Source of the DNA: an uncultured Spirochaetaceae bacterium
Lineage (GTDB): Bacteria; Spirochaetota; Spirochaetia; Treponematales; Treponemataceae
DNA length: 52,375 nt
Assembly: GCA_902783245.1 (NCBI GenBank)
Contig: CACZQF010000048.1
Location: forward strand, 1 to 52,375
Direction: 5' to 3'
Shown here: one piece after another, positions 34,457 through 43,389 of the stretch
How the letters are laid out: each line of letters opens with the position of its first letter
Position numbering within the stretch: the stretch's first letter is position 1
Program-made: the position numbers and the translations under genes
Notes under the pieces: model-generated
Databases searched by the model: none
What the model saw: only the letters and a program-made list of their open reading frames with translations
What the model was told of the DNA's origin: nothing

Positions 34457-34976
34457 GAGAATCATCCTCAGGGCCGCCGGAAACGGCAGAACGCTCCAGC
34501 GCTTTCAGGTAATCGCGGTATACGGCCGCCTTTTCGTAGTCTTCCCTGCCTACCGCCTCCTGCAGCTTTGCCTGCAGATCCACCCGGTCGGTAAGCCGCG
34601 AGCGGAATGTAGAAAGGCGGCGCGGCATACTGCCCGTATAGGAACCGGTGATACCGTTTGACTTCATAAGCTCCTGAATGTCGGTCTTAAAAATCTCATA
34701 GCATTCGGGGCATCCTAGCCGTCTGAGCTTTTTGATGGACGAAAGGCTTTTTCCGCACACAGGACACAGCTTTGTCTTGGCGGCTTCGCCCGGCGTCTCA
34801 TGCTTGATCAATTCCAGAAAGACATTTTTAAGGGAGGATTCTATTTTTGCCGGATCCAGCGAGAATCCGTTTTTTGATGCGCACGACATACAGATATTTA
34901 TTTTCCGCTTGCCCTGAGCACTCATCTGCTCTACAAAAAAAACAGCCTCGCGTTCATTGCATATATCACACAGCAT
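34446..34976 (-). CDS. mcsA: McsA-like zinc-finger and UVR-motif protein
   Basis: 176 residues from ATG 34976 (AAGGAG upstream). Two pairs of zinc-binding CxxC motifs (CDIC..CMSC near the N-terminus, then CPVC..CPEC in the middle), and a UVR motif near the C-terminus (LQEAVGREDYEKAAVYRDYLKAL). In Bacillus, McsA is the partner that activates McsB and links it to ClpC. All zinc ligands and the UVR motif are kept here, in contrast to the degraded McsB. The gene overlaps mcsB by 11 bases and lies 48 bases after a Lol-type permease gene, where Firmicutes would have ctsR. Confidence 0.88.
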   Translation of the reverse strand: MLCDICNEREAVFFVEQMSAQGKRKINICMSCASKNGFSLDPAKIESSLKNVFLELIKHETPGEAAKTKLCPVCGKSLSSIKKLRRLGCPECYEIFKTDIQELMKSNGITGSYTGSMPRRLSTFRSRLTDRVDLQAKLQEAVGREDYEKAAVYRDYLKALERSAVSGGPEDDSHDC

Positions 34977-35024
34977 TATAAGCTCCTTTAAAGCCACGGC
35001 GACAGCCGCAGTACCGCATGGAAA

Positions 35025-36353
35025 CTACAGTTTCCGCAGCGTATCCAGCGGCTTTTCCCTGCCGGCGCGCACCGCCGGCAGCGCGGAAGCAAGCAGCGAC
35101 AGCACCAGCGTCCCCGCGCTGATAATAAACAAATCTTTCCAGGGCAGGGACACCGGAATATTCTTCAGATAGTACGCAGGATCAAGCAGATTAATCGCTA
35201 CAAAATTCACGGTGTCTTTATATCTAAAAAGATACACTATTTTGGCAATAAAGTTTACTGTTTTCTCGATAAAATCAATGATTTTATTGATATTCACCGC
35301 AAGAAACAGCCCCAGCGGAATACCGGTGATCACACCACCGATGCCGGTTACCAGTCCGGTGATCAGAAACGACAGCGTGATTCCGCTGCCCGTACCGCCG
35401 ATACTTTTCAGGATAGCAATCTCGCGACGGCGCTCCATAGAAAGCATGATAAGAGCCGAGCAGACGTTTACGCTGGCCACAAGCACAATGAGCAGCATGA
35501 TGAACAGCAGCATTACCTTGGTTGAGGCAAAGTTTTCATATTCGCTCTGGTTCAGCTCATCCCATCTGACCGCCCGACCGTTCACGCCGACGCGCGCGGC
35601 AAGCCTGCGCTGCACGGCCACCAGCTCCGGAGAAAACGCATTGCAGGTTTCAAAACGCACACTCAGCTCGGACGACTGCAGCGGCAGTATCTCGAACCCG
35701 CGCGCAAGCGGCACAAACACCCACAACGCATCCAGTTCCTGATATCCGCAGGACACGATGCCCGTTACCGTGAATACCGTTATTTTGGGCGCGACGCCGC
35801 CCGAAGCGGTCTGCCGAGTGGTGATAAGTCTGAAAGTGTCGCCGCACGATATACCGAGCAGTTCGGAAATCTTGCGGCCGATAACAGCGCTGCGCGGCGA
35901 TGACAGATCCATAGAGCCCGCAGTCACCGTGAACAACCGTGAGTAGGAATCTTTGCCGGAAAAAACAGCGGGATCAATTGCCCGTACGGACGCGCCGGTG
36001 CGGCCGCTTTTTCCCGCCGCAAGTCCCATGCCGTCAATCTCGGCATAGGCGGCAGTGATATCTTCGTCTGATTCCGCCAGCTCGCGGGCATAGGCTGTCA
36101 GCGCGGCGGCGGACCATACTTCATCGATATCGGGATACAGAGTGACTTTTATATGAGCGCTTGACAGCGCGATGATGCGGTCGGTGATACCTTTTATCAT
36201 GCCGTCGGAAACAGACAGCACCACCACCAAAGGAATAAGGCTTATGCCGATGCAGACCAATGCACCTACAAGGCTTTTGCGCGCAAAGGAATTGCGCCCC
36301 GTACGCGGAAACAACAGCCGGTAGGCGAACAGCAAAGAAGCGCGGATCGTCAT
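35025..36353 (-). CDS. LolC/LolE-type ABC transporter permease (second)
   Basis: A 442-residue FtsX-superfamily permease. One N-terminal transmembrane segment (ALVCIGISLIPLVVVLSVS), a large periplasmic domain (residues about 45-270), then three C-terminal segments, the layout of LolC/LolE and MacB. MMLLFIMLLIVLVASVNVCS and REIAILKSIGGTGSGI are typical. With the ATPase and the other permease it would release lipoproteins from the inner membrane, a process important in lipoprotein-rich spirochaetes. It overlaps the ATPase gene by 4 bases. Confidence 0.85.
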   Translation of the reverse strand: MTIRASLLFAYRLLFPRTGRNSFARKSLVGALVCIGISLIPLVVVLSVSDGMIKGITDRIIALSSAHIKVTLYPDIDEVWSAAALTAYARELAESDEDITAAYAEIDGMGLAAGKSGRTGASVRAIDPAVFSGKDSYSRLFTVTAGSMDLSSPRSAVIGRKISELLGISCGDTFRLITTRQTASGGVAPKITVFTVTGIVSCGYQELDALWVFVPLARGFEILPLQSSELSVRFETCNAFSPELVAVQRRLAARVGVNGRAVRWDELNQSEYENFASTKVMLLFIMLLIVLVASVNVCSALIMLSMERRREIAILKSIGGTGSGITLSFLITGLVTGIGGVITGIPLGLFLAVNINKIIDFIEKTVNFIAKIVYLFRYKDTVNFVAINLLDPAYYLKNIPVSLPWKDLFIISAGTLVLSLLASALPAVRAGREKPLDTLRKL

Positions 36354-37030
36354 ACCAGACGGCCTTCCTTTATTTCATAGCGTACGTCGCCAAGTTCCGC
36401 AAGTTTGCGGTCATGGGTAACCAGTATCAGTGTCTTATGATACTGCTCTACCATAGAAAAAAGCAACGAGCCGATCATGGCTGCATTGGCAGGATCAAGA
36501 TTGCCGGTGGGCTCATCGGCAAGAATAAGCTCTGGATTGTGGATGAGTGCGCGCGCCACCGCCACACGCTGGCGTTCGCCGCCCGAAAGTTGCGACGGCA
36601 GGTGCCCCGCACGGTCAGCAAGCCCTACGTCCGAAAGCAATGCCATGGCAAGCTCACGGGCTTTTGTGCGCGGCAGCCCGGCCATATACGCAGGCATATA
36701 GACGTTCTCAAGCGCGGTAAAATCCTTGAGCAGATAGTGGAACTGGAACACGAGCCCCACGAATCGGGAGCGGTATTCCGCCAGCGCATCCTCATCCATC
36801 GCGGCTAGATTATATGGTCCAGCAGCCACACTGCCGGCAGTGGGCGTGTCGATTCCCGCCAGGATTCCGAGAAACGTACTTTTGCCACAGCCACTTTCTC
36901 CCGTAATCACCACTTTGGTACCGCTCTGCACCGACAGGTTCAGTCCCCTGAGCACCGTAAGATGCTCGCTCGCCGTGATGTATGTTTTTTCCAGATTTTC
37001 GATCTTTATCAGTTCTTTCAGCTCAGTCAT
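36350..37030 (-). CDS. lolD: LolD-type ABC transporter ATPase
   Basis: 226 residues from ATG 37030, which overlaps the upstream permease stop by 8 bases; an in-frame start at 37048 is less likely. Walker A GESGCGKSTFLG, Q-loop GLVFQFHYLLKDFTALENV, signature LSGGERQRVAVARAL, Walker B LILADEPTGNLDP and switch His (LVTHDRKL). The FQFHYLL segment fits LolD rather than MacB. It powers the two flanking FtsX-type permeases, probably for lipoprotein release. Confidence 0.93.
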   Translation of the reverse strand: MTELKELIKIENLEKTYITASEHLTVLRGLNLSVQSGTKVVITGESGCGKSTFLGILAGIDTPTAGSVAAGPYNLAAMDEDALAEYRSRFVGLVFQFHYLLKDFTALENVYMPAYMAGLPRTKARELAMALLSDVGLADRAGHLPSQLSGGERQRVAVARALIHNPELILADEPTGNLDPANAAMIGSLLFSMVEQYHKTLILVTHDRKLAELGDVRYEIKEGRLV

Positions 37031-38306
37031 CCCGCAGCACCTCAGCAATAGACAGTTTTAATATGCCGCGGCTCGCAAACCACGAGGCTGCCAGAGCGGA
37101 CAATACGCCTGATATCGTAATCAGTAGAATTTCTTCGGGCATCATCCGTGCCGGTATGCGCGCATACAGTGAAAACATTGGATTTTCCTGCACATATGCG
37201 GAGCGTCCCGGCGAAAGCAGCATTGTAATAAAATACTGGATGCCATACATCGCATGGGAAATTCCGATGAATATCTGTTCCATATGTATGCAAAGCAGCA
37301 TGCCCGCAAGCAGCCCTGGAACCGCACCGCAGACCCCGGTGAGAAGGCCGCGCATAATAAAGATAAGCTGCACCTGCTCGCCTCTGCCGCCGAGCGCAGA
37401 TAGTACGGATATTTCCGGCCGCCGCTCGTACACCAGACGCCGCATGCTGTTAAAAATATTGATGCATACAACGACAAAGATCAGCAGCACCAGCAGCAGC
37501 AGCATGTTTTTTTCAATTCTCAGCGCCCCGAAGAAGGAGCGGTTATAGCTTCTCCAGCTTTCGGCAGAAACCGACGGATATGTTTCTTTAAGCCTCTGCA
37601 GCACAAGCCTGTCCGCATCGCTGTCATACAGCTTTATGCCGCAGTGTCTGACCGCATGTTGTCCGAAATATTTCTGGCCGGCGGCCATATTGATGAACGC
37701 ATAGCCGGAATTAATGTCGGCATAGCCTGTATGGAACACACCCGTCACCTTGAACACGCGGTCATCGGACAACAGATCAACATCGCTGCCGCCACTCAGT
37801 GCCAGCAGGTTCACAAAGCTGCCAACTTTCACGCCCAGATTACGGGCAAGCGCGGAACCGATCACGATCGAATCGATCTGCTGGATGTTGAATGAACCGC
37901 GGATCATGAACATTTCTTTTTTGAATCCTTCGTCTTCGTCCCAGACTTCGGGCGGTACCGCCCTGATGACGGCTGCAGCCTGCTGCTGCCCGTTACCGAC
38001 TACAAGACTCTGCGCCTCATAGAACGGCGTAATCGAGCGGATATCAGGATTTTCCGCACATGCAGCCTCAAAACCGGCTGGCGGCGAATGTACACGTATA
38101 TGATACGAGCTTATTTCCATGATAGCGTCAACAAAGCTGAGCTGAAAGCCGTTCATAACGCTCAGTACTACAATAAGCGTCATAACTCCGAGGCAGATAC
38201 CCAAGGAAGCAAGCCGAGAGGCAGCAGCGGTTCTGCCGGACCGGTCTACATTGGCGAATCTTCGGGAAACAAAAAATATCCACCGCAACTCATTGAGCTT
38301 TTTCAT
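37023..38306 (-). CDS. LolC/LolE-type ABC transporter permease (first)
   Basis: A 427-residue FtsX-superfamily permease with an N-terminal transmembrane helix (ASLGICLGVMTLIVVLSVMN), a periplasmic domain (residues about 60-265) and three C-terminal helices (LLLLVLLIFVVVCINIFNSM, RPEISVLSALGG and after). Same architecture as its partner at 35025-36353, so the exporter is probably a heterodimer with LolD. The start (AGGGA upstream) overlaps the end of the preceding hypothetical gene by 17 bases. Confidence 0.85.
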   Translation of the reverse strand: MKKLNELRWIFFVSRRFANVDRSGRTAAASRLASLGICLGVMTLIVVLSVMNGFQLSFVDAIMEISSYHIRVHSPPAGFEAACAENPDIRSITPFYEAQSLVVGNGQQQAAAVIRAVPPEVWDEDEGFKKEMFMIRGSFNIQQIDSIVIGSALARNLGVKVGSFVNLLALSGGSDVDLLSDDRVFKVTGVFHTGYADINSGYAFINMAAGQKYFGQHAVRHCGIKLYDSDADRLVLQRLKETYPSVSAESWRSYNRSFFGALRIEKNMLLLLVLLIFVVVCINIFNSMRRLVYERRPEISVLSALGGRGEQVQLIFIMRGLLTGVCGAVPGLLAGMLLCIHMEQIFIGISHAMYGIQYFITMLLSPGRSAYVQENPMFSLYARIPARMMPEEILLITISGVLSALAASWFASRGILKLSIAEVLRDD

Positions 38307-39105
38307 AAAATCCCTGCCTGATTTCCCTTCCGTGAAGAAGATAGCGCTCCTGCTGCTTTATGCCGTGCGCATACGATGCCTCTACGGAATATCCGTCATC
38401 AAAATAGGTGGTCTGTACGTAGGAACTTCGGTCAGAATACACGATACGAATACGAATCTTGCCGTTCTCATAGTAGCTGTAGTCCGGTCTGCCGCCGGCT
38501 CCGTCATATTTGTACACCTCTGACTTTGTGAGCAAAGCGGGAATGCCTGTCACCTCGGTACGTTCTGTAACCCTGTTCTCGGAATCATATGCCCAGTCTA
38601 CGCGCAGCGCGCGGTCGTTCAGCGGCGCGCCTGACGAATCGGTAAAGGACGTACATTCCTGCAGCAGACGCCCCTGACCAGTATACAAGCGCTGTACCTG
38701 CTTATTGTCGGCAAAATACCGCTGGAGGGACGAACTCGGCAGTTCCGCATCTCCGTCATATATATAGACTATCTCATCTGAAAACACGCACTTATCCGAC
38801 CGGCGCGCCATGTGCCAGTGCTCTTCCCGTACAAGCCTGCGCCGCCCGTCATAAAACCTGCGAACCACATCGGACTCGCCCTGCTGACGCGTCTTTTCTT
38901 TCGAAGGCGCAATCACATTGACAACATCAAGTTCTATGCCAGAAGACGCGCCCTGCCGCTGCACAGAAAAACGGAGCGGACCTGATTCATCAAACAGCAG
39001 CTGATTCCGTCTACCGTCCATAAAGTCCTGAGCGGATACGGCGGCCGCGCAGAGCAGCAGCGCTGGCAGTACACGCGGTACTTTCGGTGCATGCTTAAAA
39101 CCCAA
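38290..39105 (-). CDS. Secreted protein with YD/RHS-like tyrosine-rich strands, unknown function
   Basis: 271 residues with a signal peptide (LPALLLCAAAVSA|QD). The Cys at about residue 19 could suggest a lipobox, but the Ala-Val-Ser-Ala run points to signal peptidase I. The mature part has repeated Y/D/G strand motifs (RRFYDGRRRLVREEHW, EIVYIYDGDAEL, RLYTGQGRLLQE, WAYDSENRVTERTEV, YYENGKIRIRIVYSD), like short YD/RHS or MORN-type beta hairpins. No function can be assigned. It lies between ftsY (3-base gap) and the Lol genes, so it may be co-transcribed with lipoprotein export. Confidence 0.7.
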   Translation of the reverse strand: MGFKHAPKVPRVLPALLLCAAAVSAQDFMDGRRNQLLFDESGPLRFSVQRQGASSGIELDVVNVIAPSKEKTRQQGESDVVRRFYDGRRRLVREEHWHMARRSDKCVFSDEIVYIYDGDAELPSSSLQRYFADNKQVQRLYTGQGRLLQECTSFTDSSGAPLNDRALRVDWAYDSENRVTERTEVTGIPALLTKSEVYKYDGAGGRPDYSYYENGKIRIRIVYSDRSSYVQTTYFDDGYSVEASYAHGIKQQERYLLHGREIRQGFYEKAQ

Positions 39106-39108
39106 GCT

Positions 39109-39978
39109 TTACGCTCCTAAAAATTCTGACACGTACGCCGCAGAATCAAAGACTGCAATATCATCGTACCGCTCGCCGGTACATACGAATGCAACCGGGA
39201 TTCCGAGCTCTTTGCAGACAGAGACCGCAATGCCGCCCTTTGCGGTGGAATCATATTTTGCCATCACTACCGCATCCACGCCCACGGCCTCATTAAAGAC
39301 CTCTGCCTGCCGCAGCGCATTCTGGCCGGTGGTCACATCAATGACCAAAATCTTTTTATAACATCCGGCATCGGCTTTCTGCGATGCGATGCGGTCTATT
39401 TTCTGCAGCTCACGCACAAGATTCTCTTTATTGTGCAGACGGCCCGCCGTGTCCGCGATGACAAGACCGCCGCCTTTCGCCCTCACCGCATCGGCGGCAT
39501 CAAATACCACCGCTCCGGGATCAGAGCCGTCCTGATGGTTCACCACCCGAACCCCCAGCCGCTCGCCATGTATTTTAAGCTGGTCTATGGCCGCAGCCCT
39601 GAACGTGTCGGCGGCAGCCAGCACGACGGACCCCTTGTCCTGACGATCATACCACTGCGCAAGCTTTGCCACGCTTGTGGTCTTGCCCACGCCGTTCACT
39701 CCGAGCACCATCCATATATTCGTCTTCGCCTTCTCAGGCTGCAGTCTCACAGTTTTTATGTGTGCTAGCAGCATTTCCTTCATTCTGTTCATAATGAACT
39801 GCTCATCGCTGATATGCTGCTCCGTACATTCTTTTTTCAGCGCGTCCACCAGCTCCATGGCGTTTTTCGCACCAATATCCCCCTCAATGAGCGCGTCCGT
39901 CAGATCATCAAAAAAATCCTCGTCCATCGCATGACGGGAAAACAGTTTTTTAATTTTTTCAGATAAAGCCCAAGCCAT
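39109..39978 (-). CDS. ftsY: Signal recognition particle receptor FtsY
   Basis: A 289-residue SRP GTPase. Only the N and G domains are present; the long acidic A domain of E. coli FtsY is absent, as in many bacteria. G1 is [15 protein letters not shown] near residue 93, then [21 protein letters not shown] (insertion box), [12 protein letters not shown] (G3) and [11 protein letters not shown] at the place of TKxDGxAKGG (G4), with Ala for Thr and Ser for Gly. It docks ribosome-SRP complexes at the inner membrane. Shine-Dalgarno AGGA precedes the ATG. Confidence 0.95.
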   Translation of the reverse strand: MAWALSEKIKKLFSRHAMDEDFFDDLTDALIEGDIGAKNAMELVDALKKECTEQHISDEQFIMNRMKEMLLAHIKTVRLQPEKAKTNIWMVLGVNGVGKTTSVAKLAQWYDRQDKGSVVLAAADTFRAAAIDQLKIHGERLGVRVVNHQDGSDPGAVVFDAADAVRAKGGGLVIADTAGRLHNKENLVRELQKIDRIASQKADAGCYKKILVIDVTTGQNALRQAEVFNEAVGVDAVVMAKYDSTAKGGIAVSVCKELGIPVAFVCTGERYDDIAVFDSAAYVSEFLGA

Positions 39979-39979
39979 A

Positions 39980-41647
39980 TTATTCCTTTTTTACTTCCTC
40001 CGGCAGCGCATGGTCCGCGGCCATCAGATATCGTATCAGCTGATACCCGAATACGACACCTAAAGTCACTGAAACTCCCAATGCCACCCAGGTTCTGTTC
40101 CGCCAGACATTAGCCTCGCTGAAATCCATTCCGCCGAGCCTGGCCGAATTATAATAATTCGAAAACCGCCCGTATGCGTAGAAAGAAACCGGAAGCGATA
40201 AAATCAAAGCACTATAGGCAGTATACATCCTACGGCGGTGTTTTTCAATGTCGGCGCTTACGTCATAGGGTGGCTTACGCAGAGTAGTTATCGTACCGTC
40301 CTTGGAAAGCTCCTCGGGCACATAGAAATACAGGATGTTATTCTGATCATCCACAATCTGTCCCACTACCACACTGCCGTTCACATCGATGGTCACCCCG
40401 TTCCACAGAGGCTCCTGATTCATATAATCCGCCGTACCGTCCAGCGCAATGCTCGTCACCACATCCGTATACAGCATGCCCGTAAGCGTTTTCGGCAGAC
40501 CGATCGTTATTTTGCCCGGCGTCTTCGGCTTCATCTTTACGGACACGCGGAACGCAGATCTATCTGTAAACGCATACTGCATCTGCACGGTATGATAGCC
40601 TTCCGCTGTAAAAGTGACGGTATGTATGCCGGAGTCCACCACCGCACGGCGGCCGGACGACGGCGAACCAGCACCGGCCGACGGAATGACTACGCCGTCT
40701 ACCATGACAACGGCATCGGCATTCTCCGGAGTCACCTCAAAAAACAGATGCACCGGCATGCTGTTTATGATTTTCGGTATAAGCACACGCGAAATACTGT
40801 CTGCAATCTGCATCGTGTCTGACAGCACGCCTATCTCGGTAACCGCGCCAGCGGACGCTCCGCCCGGAAAGATCTGCAGATCTACGGAGACCGCGGCATA
40901 TTTTCCGTATACCGTTATGGAACCGGAAATCAGGCCGCGGATACCGGCATCGGACACTGCCTTCTGGAATGTATAGGACGCTGTTGTACCAGCTTTTTCT
41001 GGAGCGGTAAACAACACAGCGGTATCATTTTTATACAGGGTGATCGGCTCCGAAGCCGGCTCTGCCGGCATCGGCCTGTCATGGCCGCGGCCGGCAGACG
41101 TATGACTGTCAGGATTACAGATTCCGGGCTCTGGCCCGCCGTCACTAGGCAGATACTTTTCCGTTTCAGCAAGATTTTCGCTGATCTGCTTTTCTATGTC
41201 TGCAGTCTTTTTTTCCTGCTCTGCAATAGCATGCTGCAGTGACCTTCGGTCTGTATATTTGAGCACCAGGGAGTCTCTGACCAGATACTCCTTTGACAGC
41301 TCCAAAAACAGGGCAAGCCGTTTTTTCTGCAGTTCTGCAAGCTTACGGGCTGTCGATTCATCAGGAGAAACGGCATGACGTGAACCGGAGGAAATCTTTT
41401 CCAGAATCAGACGGGGAATATCCTCTGCAGCGGCCTGTGCAGCTGCATCGGGAATATAATTGTTACTGAACGTGAATTTGCGGGCGGCAAGCACCCATGA
41501 CGCAGAATCAGAAGAAGCGGACGATTCACCGGTCGTTTTTGTCGCATCAGCTGCATATACAGAAAAGAACGCCGTGCACAGGACGCACAGCACCATGGCC
41601 GTCTTGCCGCACAGCATCCTCCGTCTTTTTTGGGAAAACAAAAACAT
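39980..41647 (-). CDS. Membrane-anchored secreted protein with PEGA-like domain, unknown function
   Basis: 555 residues. An N-terminal signal (MVLCVLCTAFFSVYA) is followed by a helical coiled-coil-like part (about 90-170, ELQKKRLALFLELSKEYLV), a Pro-rich stretch, a beta-rich part and a PEGA-like strand set near residues 315-375 (VMVDGVVIPSAG..GIHTVTFTAEGYHTVQMQY). Two hydrophobic segments lie at the C-terminus (YSALILSLPVSFYAYG and WVALGVSVTLGVVFGYQLI). The plan suggests an envelope protein anchored by its C-terminal end. No enzyme motif is seen. It ends one base before the ftsY start. Confidence 0.72.
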   Translation of the reverse strand: MFLFSQKRRRMLCGKTAMVLCVLCTAFFSVYAADATKTTGESSASSDSASWVLAARKFTFSNNYIPDAAAQAAAEDIPRLILEKISSGSRHAVSPDESTARKLAELQKKRLALFLELSKEYLVRDSLVLKYTDRRSLQHAIAEQEKKTADIEKQISENLAETEKYLPSDGGPEPGICNPDSHTSAGRGHDRPMPAEPASEPITLYKNDTAVLFTAPEKAGTTASYTFQKAVSDAGIRGLISGSITVYGKYAAVSVDLQIFPGGASAGAVTEIGVLSDTMQIADSISRVLIPKIINSMPVHLFFEVTPENADAVVMVDGVVIPSAGAGSPSSGRRAVVDSGIHTVTFTAEGYHTVQMQYAFTDRSAFRVSVKMKPKTPGKITIGLPKTLTGMLYTDVVTSIALDGTADYMNQEPLWNGVTIDVNGSVVVGQIVDDQNNILYFYVPEELSKDGTITTLRKPPYDVSADIEKHRRRMYTAYSALILSLPVSFYAYGRFSNYYNSARLGGMDFSEANVWRNRTWVALGVSVTLGVVFGYQLIRYLMAADHALPEEVKKE

Positions 41648-41687
41648 TCCGTCACTTACCGCGTCGTCAGAGCTTTTAAGGCGCCCC

Positions 41688-42828
41688 TTACTCTACAGAA
41701 TCCTCATCAGCATCATCGCCACCCATCGGCAGACCTTTCCACTGAGCCTCCAGATATGAATCTATGAACTGATCTATATCGCCGTCCATAACGGCCTGTA
41801 TATTACCAGTTTCATATTTGGTCCGATGATCCTTTACCATTGTATACGGTTGAAACACATATGAGCGGATCTGGTTACCCCATGAAATGTCTTTTTTCTC
41901 CGCGCCGAATTTTGCATTCTCTTTTTCCTGCTTTTCCTTATAGTACTGATACAGCTTGGCCTTAAGGATGCTCATGGCAGTGGCACGGTTCATGATCTGG
42001 CTGCGTTCGCTCTGGCAGGCAACAACAATGCCCGTGGGAATATGCGTAAAGCGGACCGCGGAATCTGTCTTATTCACATGCTGGCCGCCTTTTCCGCCTG
42101 CACGGTAGGTATCAACCCGCAAATCCTCGGGACGGATATCAACTTCGATGGAATCATCAAGCACCGGGAATACAAACACCGATGAAAAAGAGGTATGCCG
42201 GCGAGCATTCGCATCAAACGGACTGATACGTACAAGCCGGTGAATTCCGGCCTCGCCCTTCAGATACCCGTACACATAATCGCCGTTTATCTGCAGCGTG
42301 ATTGATTTTATACCGCCCTCAGCTTCAAGCAGGTCAACGGTTTCCATCTTATAGCCGCGCCGCTCAGCCCAGCGTATATACATGCGACTGAGCATATATG
42401 CCCAGTCTTCCGCCTCGGTTCCGCCTGCGCCGGAGTGAATGGTCAGGAATGCACTGCTGCTGTCCGCTTCACCGGAAAGCAGGTTCAGTATGCTTTCATG
42501 CTCATACTTAGCCTTCGCAGACTCATACATCTGTTTAACGTCAGCCTCAACGGACTGATCGTTTTCTTCCATACCGAGCTCATACATAGCCTCAAGGTCA
42601 TCCGCCTGCGCAATCAGCTCACGCCACGGCTGAACCCGGCCTTTGAGCAGCTTTATATCATTGAGAACTTTTTCCGCCTTTGCATGATCATCCCAAAATC
42701 CGGGCGCAGCGGTAACCGCTTCTTTCTCAGCTATTTTTTTGTCAATGCTTTCAGGGTCAAAGACGCCCCCAAACATTCATAATGTCTTCTTTGAGAGAAG
42801 CTATCGGCATTTTCCAATCTTCAAGCAT
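41688..42828 (-). CDS. prfB: Peptide chain release factor 2, made by programmed +1 frameshift
   Basis: RF2 ends translation at UGA and UAA. The zero frame starts at ATG 42828 (AAAAGGA upstream), encodes 23 residues (MLEDWKMPIASL..NVWGRL) and meets TGA at 42757-42759. The +1 frame continues from GAC 42758 as DPESIDKK to 41688. A GGGGG element and CTT-TGA-C surround the shift, as in most bacterial prfB genes. The product would be 379 residues. The codon-recognition SPF (RISPFDANARR) and catalytic GGQ (RAGGKGGQHVNKTD) are both present. An in-frame ATG at 42776 is not the true start, as it would drop the conserved N-terminal helix. RF2 would regulate itself through UGA recognition. Confidence 0.95.
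42756..42771 (-). promoter_or_regulatory. RF2 autoregulatory +1 frameshift site
   Basis: Minus strand TGGGGGCGTCTTTGAC: internal Shine-Dalgarno-like GGGGG (42766-42770), 3-base spacer CGT, slippery CTT (42760-42762), TGA stop (42757-42759) followed by C. Element and spacing match the E. coli prfB site. Confidence 0.93.
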
Positions 42829-42895
42829 AGCGAATCCTTTTTGGTATAGTACGCCTCAAAAAGCTATTTTCTTCGGGGTACTTAGAATAATCAGG

Positions 42896-42916
42896 CTTCC
42901 CGACCGGGAAGTTTTT
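42896..42916 (+). terminator. Hairpin with T tract between the Cas2-like gene and prfB
   Basis: CTTCCCG-AC-CGGGAAG, a near-perfect short stem, followed on the plus strand by TTTTTAG. On the minus strand the T tract is on the wrong side, though the stem follows the Cas2-like gene, so it may act in both directions only weakly. Confidence 0.5.
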
Positions 42917-42928
42917 AGAAAAAGTCAG

Positions 42929-43207
42929 TCAGCCCTGCGAATGTACCGTGAACCTGCGCCATTTTTTCTGATGCAGCTCGGTCACCACAAGCTGGCCGTC
43001 ACAGGGAAACTGATAAAAACGTACAGTATCATAATAATCAGTCAGCGCATCAACGTTTTTTTTCAATGCATCAAACTGCTCCGGAGACATGGAGGCTGTT
43101 TCCCAGCAGGCACGCTGAACCTTGGTAAAACCAAATTCTATCAGCGCCGCAGAAAGAGATTTTGAAGTCTCCACCCCGCCGGGATCAAGCATAACAGATA
43201 CAAACAT
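42929..43207 (-). CDS. Cas2-like small protein, not associated with a CRISPR locus
   Basis: 92 residues. MFVSVMLDPGG (first strand with Asp), a helix, KVQRACWETAS (second strand), a helix, DTVRFYQFP and QLVVTELHQKKW follow the beta-alpha-beta-beta-alpha-beta ferredoxin-like plan of Cas2 and VapD proteins. In Cas2 the Asp at the end of strand 1 is the metal-binding residue. No cas1 and no repeats are seen here, so CRISPR adaptation is unlikely; a stand-alone nuclease or binding protein is possible. It has its own strong promoter and no Shine-Dalgarno. Starts at 43222 or 43330 are possible but would lie in or before the promoter. Confidence 0.65.
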   Translation of the reverse strand: MFVSVMLDPGGVETSKSLSAALIEFGFTKVQRACWETASMSPEQFDALKKNVDALTDYYDTVRFYQFPCDGQLVVTELHQKKWRRFTVHSQG

Positions 43208-43217
43208 ACGTATAATA

Positions 43218-43246
43218 AGCATAAAAGAAACAGTGTATCTTGTCAA
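43218..43246 (-). promoter_or_regulatory. Promoter of the Cas2-like gene, possibly leaderless
   Basis: Minus-strand TTGACA (perfect -35, 43241-43246), 17-base spacer, TATGCT (-10, 43218-43223). Transcription would start near 43211, leaving about 4 bases before the ATG at 43207. No Shine-Dalgarno is possible in such a leader. Confidence 0.6.
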
Positions 43247-43273
43247 ACAGTCAGGCGCCATGGAAATCAATTT

Positions 43274-43308
43274 TTGCCGCCTGCGGCTGCCAGCGGCAAT
43301 TTTGTTTT
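43274..43308 (+). terminator. Terminator-like hairpin in the divergent intergenic region
   Basis: TTGCCGC / GCGGCAA 7-bp stem with a 12-base loop, followed on the plus strand by TTTTGTTTT. No plus-strand gene lies just upstream, so what it would terminate is unclear. The minus strand has an A-rich flank and no T tract beyond ATTGATT. Confidence 0.45.
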
Positions 43309-43351
43309 CAGCACTACCCATAATACACAAAAATTGATTCCTTTGAATATG

Positions 43352-43380
43352 TTGATTTTATCACCGCATGGCTTTATGAT
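43352..43380 (+). promoter_or_regulatory. Promoter of the 43390 gene, possibly near-leaderless
   Basis: TTGATT (43352-43357), 17-base spacer, TATGAT (43375-43380), then 9 bases to the ATG at 43390. The predicted start leaves about 3 bases of leader and no Shine-Dalgarno is present. Confidence 0.55.
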
Positions 43381-43389
43381 AGTATTATC

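Noticed and set aside
42760..42776. ATG at 42776 as the RF2 start
   Set aside because: The upstream frame with a good ribosome-binding site, GGGGG and CTT-TGA-C shows programmed frameshifting; 42776 lies within the recoding region.
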